A DNA stretch of 64,000 bases, taken from Agrococcus sp. ProA11. Its GTDB lineage: Bacteria; Actinomycetota; Actinomycetes; Actinomycetales; Microbacteriaceae. The notes below the pieces were generated by a model. The model was not told where the DNA came from. It was given only the letters and a program-made list of their open reading frames with translations, and made no database searches. A program made the position numbers and the translations under genes. Location: the NCBI RefSeq assembly GCF_039880525.1, contig NZ_CP156989.1, positions 372,001-436,000 on the forward strand. The letters are read 5' to 3'. This document shows positions 60,935 to 64,000 of the stretch, piece by piece (position 1 is the first letter of the stretch; each line of letters opens with the position of its first letter).

Positions 60935-62386
60935 CTACTGCAACGCCGAGCTCAGCCGCGCAATGCTGTCGAAGGCCTGCGCGACCCGCGGCCTGGCCAT
61001 CCACGCCGGCAGCGTGAGCTCCGTCGACTGCTGCCGGTAGGCATCCGCGATGCCCTGCAGCTGCGCGACCATCGAGGTGCCCTCCAGCAGCATCGACACC
61101 TCGAAGTTCAACCCGAACGAGCGCATGTCGATGTTTGAGGAGCCGATCACCGAGACCCGGTCGTCGAAGGTCATGAACTTCGAGTGCAGCACCGTCGGCT
61201 TGGCGAACAGGATGATCTTGACGCCCGCGCGCAGCAGCTCCTCGTAGTAGGAGCGCTGCGCGTGATAGGTCCAGAACTGGTCCCCGACCTCGCTCGCAAA
61301 CAGCTCGACCTCGATGCCGCGCATGGCCGCCGAGGTGATCGCGTACCGCATCGCCTCGTCGGGCACGAAGTAGGGGCTCACGATCGTGATCCGCTGCTCG
61401 GCGGCATGCACGAGCTCGAGGAAGATGCGCAGGTTCACTTCACCCTCGAAACCGGGGCCCGACGGGATCACGGATGCGTTCAGATCACCACTGGGCGTCT
61501 CGGTCTCGCTCGCGAGCTCGACGAGCTCGTTCGTCTCGGCCCACCAGTCCGACCAGAACAGCGCATCGAGGGCGACCACCGTGGGGCCGGCGAGCTCGAT
61601 CCAGGCATCTCGCCACTGCAGCCCGCGGCGGATGTTCCTGCGCAGCAGGTAGGAGGGATCGATGAGGTTGAGCGAGCCCGTGAAGCCGACCGTGCCGTCG
61701 ATGACGACGAGCTTGCGGTGGTTGCGCAGGTCGGGTCGCTGCCACTGCTTGCGCCACGGCCGCAGCGGCAGCATGTCGCGCACTTCCGCACCCATGCCCC
61801 GGAGTCGGGCGAGCGTCTCCTTGCGGCGCGGATACCGCACACTCGTGAGGTGGTCGACGAGCACGCGGACGATGACGCCGCGTGCCCTGGCCCGCTCGAG
61901 CGCGGCGAAGAAGACCTCGGTGCGCTCGGACGCGACCAGCAGGTAGAACTCGATGTGCACGAACTGCTCGGCCTCATCGATGTGCCGTGCCATGGCCTCG
62001 AGCTGCGCGTCGAACTCTCCCCAGACGACCCCCGTGACGGGGCCGACATGCGGCATCGAGGAGAGCTCGCGGTTGAGCTCCACGACGCCGGCGAGCCAGC
62101 TGGGGCGGCCGGGGAAGGCCTCCGCGTCAGCGACCTCGAGCGTCGTCTCGCCGATGAGCTTCTGGATCGCCGCCATCTTGTTGCGGCGGCTCTTGGGCAG
62201 GCGGTTGTTGCCGAGCAGGGCGAAGATGATCCAGCCCGCGATCGGCTGGATCATGATGATGAGCAGCCACGCGATCGCCGAGGCGGGCTTGCGGTTGTAC
62301 GGCACCGTGACGATGGCCAGCAGCCGCAGGCCGACGTCGACCACCACGTACAGCCACGTGAGGGCCTGGGTGAGCGTCAGCTCCAC
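60935..62386 (-). CDS. cls: Cardiolipin synthase
   Basis: A 483-residue phospholipase-D-family enzyme. Two N-terminal helices (about 9-28 and 36-58) anchor it; the two HKD motifs are His223-Lys225-Asp230 and His401-Lys403-Asp408. It joins phosphatidylglycerol molecules into cardiolipin. Length and motif spacing fit bacterial ClsA. It lies 37 bp downstream of yajQ on the same strand. Confidence 0.95.
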   Translation of the reverse strand: MELTLTQALTWLYVVVDVGLRLLAIVTVPYNRKPASAIAWLLIIMIQPIAGWIIFALLGNNRLPKSRRNKMAAIQKLIGETTLEVADAEAFPGRPSWLAGVVELNRELSSMPHVGPVTGVVWGEFDAQLEAMARHIDEAEQFVHIEFYLLVASERTEVFFAALERARARGVIVRVLVDHLTSVRYPRRKETLARLRGMGAEVRDMLPLRPWRKQWQRPDLRNHRKLVVIDGTVGFTGSLNLIDPSYLLRRNIRRGLQWRDAWIELAGPTVVALDALFWSDWWAETNELVELASETETPSGDLNASVIPSGPGFEGEVNLRIFLELVHAAEQRITIVSPYFVPDEAMRYAITSAAMRGIEVELFASEVGDQFWTYHAQRSYYEELLRAGVKIILFAKPTVLHSKFMTFDDRVSVIGSSNIDMRSFGLNFEVSMLLEGTSMVAQLQGIADAYRQQSTELTLPAWMARPRVAQAFDSIARLSSALQ

Positions 62387-62423
62387 TGCATCTGCTTCAC
62401 GCAGGTCACCGGCACTGCTCGGG

Positions 62424-62912
62424 CTAGCGGAAGTTGAGGAACTGGAGGTCGATCTCGAAGTCGCCGCCCTTGAGCAGCTTGATCGCCGCCTGCAGGTCGT
62501 CGCGGCTCTTGGAGCTCACGCGCACCTCGTCGCCCTGGATCTGCGCCTTGACCGACTTCGGCCCTTCCTCGCGGAGGAGCTTCGTGACCTTCTTCGCGTT
62601 CTCGGTCGAGATGCCGTCCTTCAGGGCGATCTCGATGCGGAACTCCTTGCCGGAGGGGTACGGGTCGCCCTGTTCGAGCATCTTGAGCTCGATGCCGCGC
62701 TTGATGAACTTCGACTGCACGACGTCGAGCACGGCCTTCACGCGCTCCTCGGAGGTCGCCTTCAGGAGCACCTTGTCGCCGCTCCAGGCGACGTCGGCGC
62801 CGACGCCCTTGAAGTCGTAGCGCTGCTCGACCTCCTTGCGCGCCTGGTTGACGGCGTTCTCCGCCTCCATCTTGTCGACCTTGCTGACCACATCGAACGA
62901 GGAATCTGCCAT
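62424..62912 (-). CDS. yajQ: YajQ family nucleotide-binding protein
   Basis: A 162-residue protein of the YajQ family (ADSSFDVVSKVDKMEAENAVNQARKEV...), with two RRM-like folds. Some members bind cyclic di-GMP and act as transcription co-regulators; others bind tRNA or nucleotides. TAGGAT on the minus strand (62924-62919) is six bases before the ATG. Confidence 0.93.
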   Translation of the reverse strand: MADSSFDVVSKVDKMEAENAVNQARKEVEQRYDFKGVGADVAWSGDKVLLKATSEERVKAVLDVVQSKFIKRGIELKMLEQGDPYPSGKEFRIEIALKDGISTENAKKVTKLLREEGPKSVKAQIQGDEVRVSSKSRDDLQAAIKLLKGGDFEIDLQFLNFR

Positions 62913-63035
62913 GCCCCGATCCTACGCATCGTTCCGCTCCGCGCAGCCGCACAACGCAAGCCCGAGGGTCGCCTTCCGCGAGGCAAAACGGCGATCCGGC
63001 CCGGGCAGCAACTCTCATGACTGAGGCCAACGACG

Positions 63036-63060
63036 AAGCCCCGTCGCAAGGACGGGGCTT
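63036..63060 (-). terminator. Terminator after tRNA-Tyr
   Basis: AAGCCCCGTC and GACGGGGCTT (10-nt arms) form a hairpin just downstream of the tRNA on the minus strand. Confidence 0.75.
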
Positions 63061-63066
63061 CTGGAG

Positions 63067-63148
63067 TGGCGAGTGAGGGATTCGAACCCCCGAATGCTGA
63101 GCAGTCTGATTTACAGTCAGATCCCTTTGGCCGCTTGGGTAACTCGCC
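63067..63148 (-). tRNA. tRNA-Tyr (GUA anticodon)
   Basis: On the minus strand GGCGAGT pairs with ACTCGCC and the discriminator is A. The anticodon stem TCTGA/TCAGA holds CTGTAAA (GTA), with a long variable arm (CTGCTCAGCATTC) as in bacterial tRNA-Tyr. No CCA is encoded. Confidence 0.97.
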
Positions 63149-63239
63149 GTGGCCGATCACGGCCGCCGTCCAGCATACATGGCGACACCGCCGGGCGACG
63201 ACCTCGGCAGGCGCTCGCTGTGCCGGATAGATTCGACGG

Positions 63240-64000
63240 ATGCACGAGCTCCATGACCTGCTGGTCGGCATCGCCGTCGAGGCCGCGACCCTGGCGCGGC
63301 AGCGCCGAGCCGAAGGCGTCACGATCGCCGCGAGCAAGTCGAGCCTCGAGGACATCGTGACGGACGCCGACCGCGAGGTGGAGCGGCTGATCGTCGATCG
63401 CATCCGCGCCGCCAGGCCCGAAGACGGGATCCTCGGCGAGGAGGGCACGAGCATCGTCGGCGCCTCCGGCCTCACGTGGGTCATCGACCCGATCGACGGC
63501 ACGGTCAACTACCTCTACGACATCCCCGCCTACGCGGTCTCGATCGCGCTCGTGGAGGGCGCGCCCGACCCGACGACCTGGCGTGCGCTCTCCGCCGCGG
63601 TCGTCAACGCGGCAACCGGCACCGTCTTCGAGGCGCAACGCGGCGGCGGAGCGCGGCGGGATGGCCGCCCGATCACGGTGGCGGATGCGGTGCCCGCCGA
63701 GATCGCGCTCGTCGGCACCGGCTTCGGGTACGACGGCGAGCGTCGGGTTCGGCAGGCCGCCGTGGTGCAGGGCCTGATCGGATCCGTACGCGACATCCGC
63801 CGCATCGGTGCGGCTTCCCTAGACCTCGCGTCGGTGGCGAGCGGCAGCCTCAACGCCTACTTCGAGCGCGGTCTGCAGCCCTGGGACATGGCCGCAGGCG
63901 CGCTGATCGTGGAGGAAGCAGGCGGCGTGGTGCGGGGGTGGGATGGTGCACCGGCGAGCAGCGACTTCCTGCTCGCCGCGTCACCGGCGCTGGCCGACGA
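63240..64000 (+). CDS. Inositol monophosphatase family protein (partial)
   Basis: The gene runs off the window; 253 residues are seen. It has LGEEG, the metal-binding DPIDGTVNYLYD and PWDMAAGALIVEEAGG, the three Li-sensitive phosphatase signatures. It hydrolyses inositol or related sugar phosphates. TAGATT (63228-63233) lies six bases before the ATG. Confidence 0.9.
   Translation, partial: MHELHDLLVGIAVEAATLARQRRAEGVTIAASKSSLEDIVTDADREVERLIVDRIRAARPEDGILGEEGTSIVGASGLTWVIDPIDGTVNYLYDIPAYAVSIALVEGAPDPTTWRALSAAVVNAATGTVFEAQRGGGARRDGRPITVADAVPAEIALVGTGFGYDGERRVRQAAVVQGLIGSVRDIRRIGAASLDLASVASGSLNAYFERGLQPWDMAAGALIVEEAGGVVRGWDGAPASSDFLLAASPALAD

Overview
The window is one contiguous chromosomal segment of a very GC-rich (about 70 percent by eye) actinobacterium, most likely a member of the Microbacteriaceae. 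The evidence is a complete menaquinone pathway, a mycobacterial-type 32-residue bS22 ribosomal protein gene, a System II (CcdA/ResABC) cytochrome c assembly operon, LytR-CpsA-Psr and cell-wall-binding-repeat surface proteins, frequent GTG starts, and many genes whose start codon lies only 6-7 nt after a TANNNT -10 box (leaderless mRNAs). No rRNA operon, transposase, phage gene or CRISPR array was seen. The genus cannot be fixed from the sequence alone.

Layout. 1-9.3 kb: the end of a RecQ-like helicase, an S4 RNA-binding protein, a CitE-like lyase, a CsbD stress protein, a 14-helix drug exporter, and a cell-surface cluster (VanY-like peptidase, two CapA-like lipoproteins and a Gly/Ser/Arg-rich membrane protein), then phosphoglucomutase. 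9.3-19 kb: PLP decarboxylase, prephenate dehydratase, lipid kinase, seryl-tRNA synthetase with a HAD phosphatase, two tRNA-Ser genes, an LCP glycopolymer ligase, a CAP/cell-wall-binding-repeat protein, a cold shock protein and tRNA-Arg. 19-31 kb: small uncharacterised proteins, an unannotated 34-codon gene with its own promoter and terminator, OsmC, FKBP, an FAD oxidase, an ogt-ECF sigma-ogt operon, asparaginase, two amidotransferase-fold proteins, an orphan winged-helix regulator preceded by a Met-rich leaderless mini-ORF, upp and tadA. 31-38.3 kb: a CDF metal transporter, proC, the TrkA/TrkH potassium uptake pair, an ArsR-like regulator, bS22, a glutaredoxin and an archaeal-type AspRS.

38.3-60.8 kb is mainly respiratory. 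A phosphatase-resA-ccdA-resB-resC operon makes c-type cytochromes. menC, B, E, A, D, F and G, plus a polyprenyl diphosphate synthase, make menaquinone. A ferredoxin/NADP reductase, a PPK2 kinase, two tandem 354-residue membrane-anchored paralogues of unknown function and several small membrane proteins lie among them. 60.9-64 kb carries a cardiolipin synthase, YajQ, tRNA-Tyr and the start of an inositol monophosphatase-family gene.

The features that stand out are: (i) the 34-residue peptide gene whose tail is two near-identical 21-nt repeats encoding GDDDIIM; (ii) a family of hairpin-forming intergenic elements sited mostly at convergent gene ends, once as a 104-bp tandem array; (iii) leaderless mini-ORFs, two of which are coupled to the downstream gene through a GTGA overlap; (iv) two O6-methylguanine methyltransferase genes flanking an ECF sigma factor.
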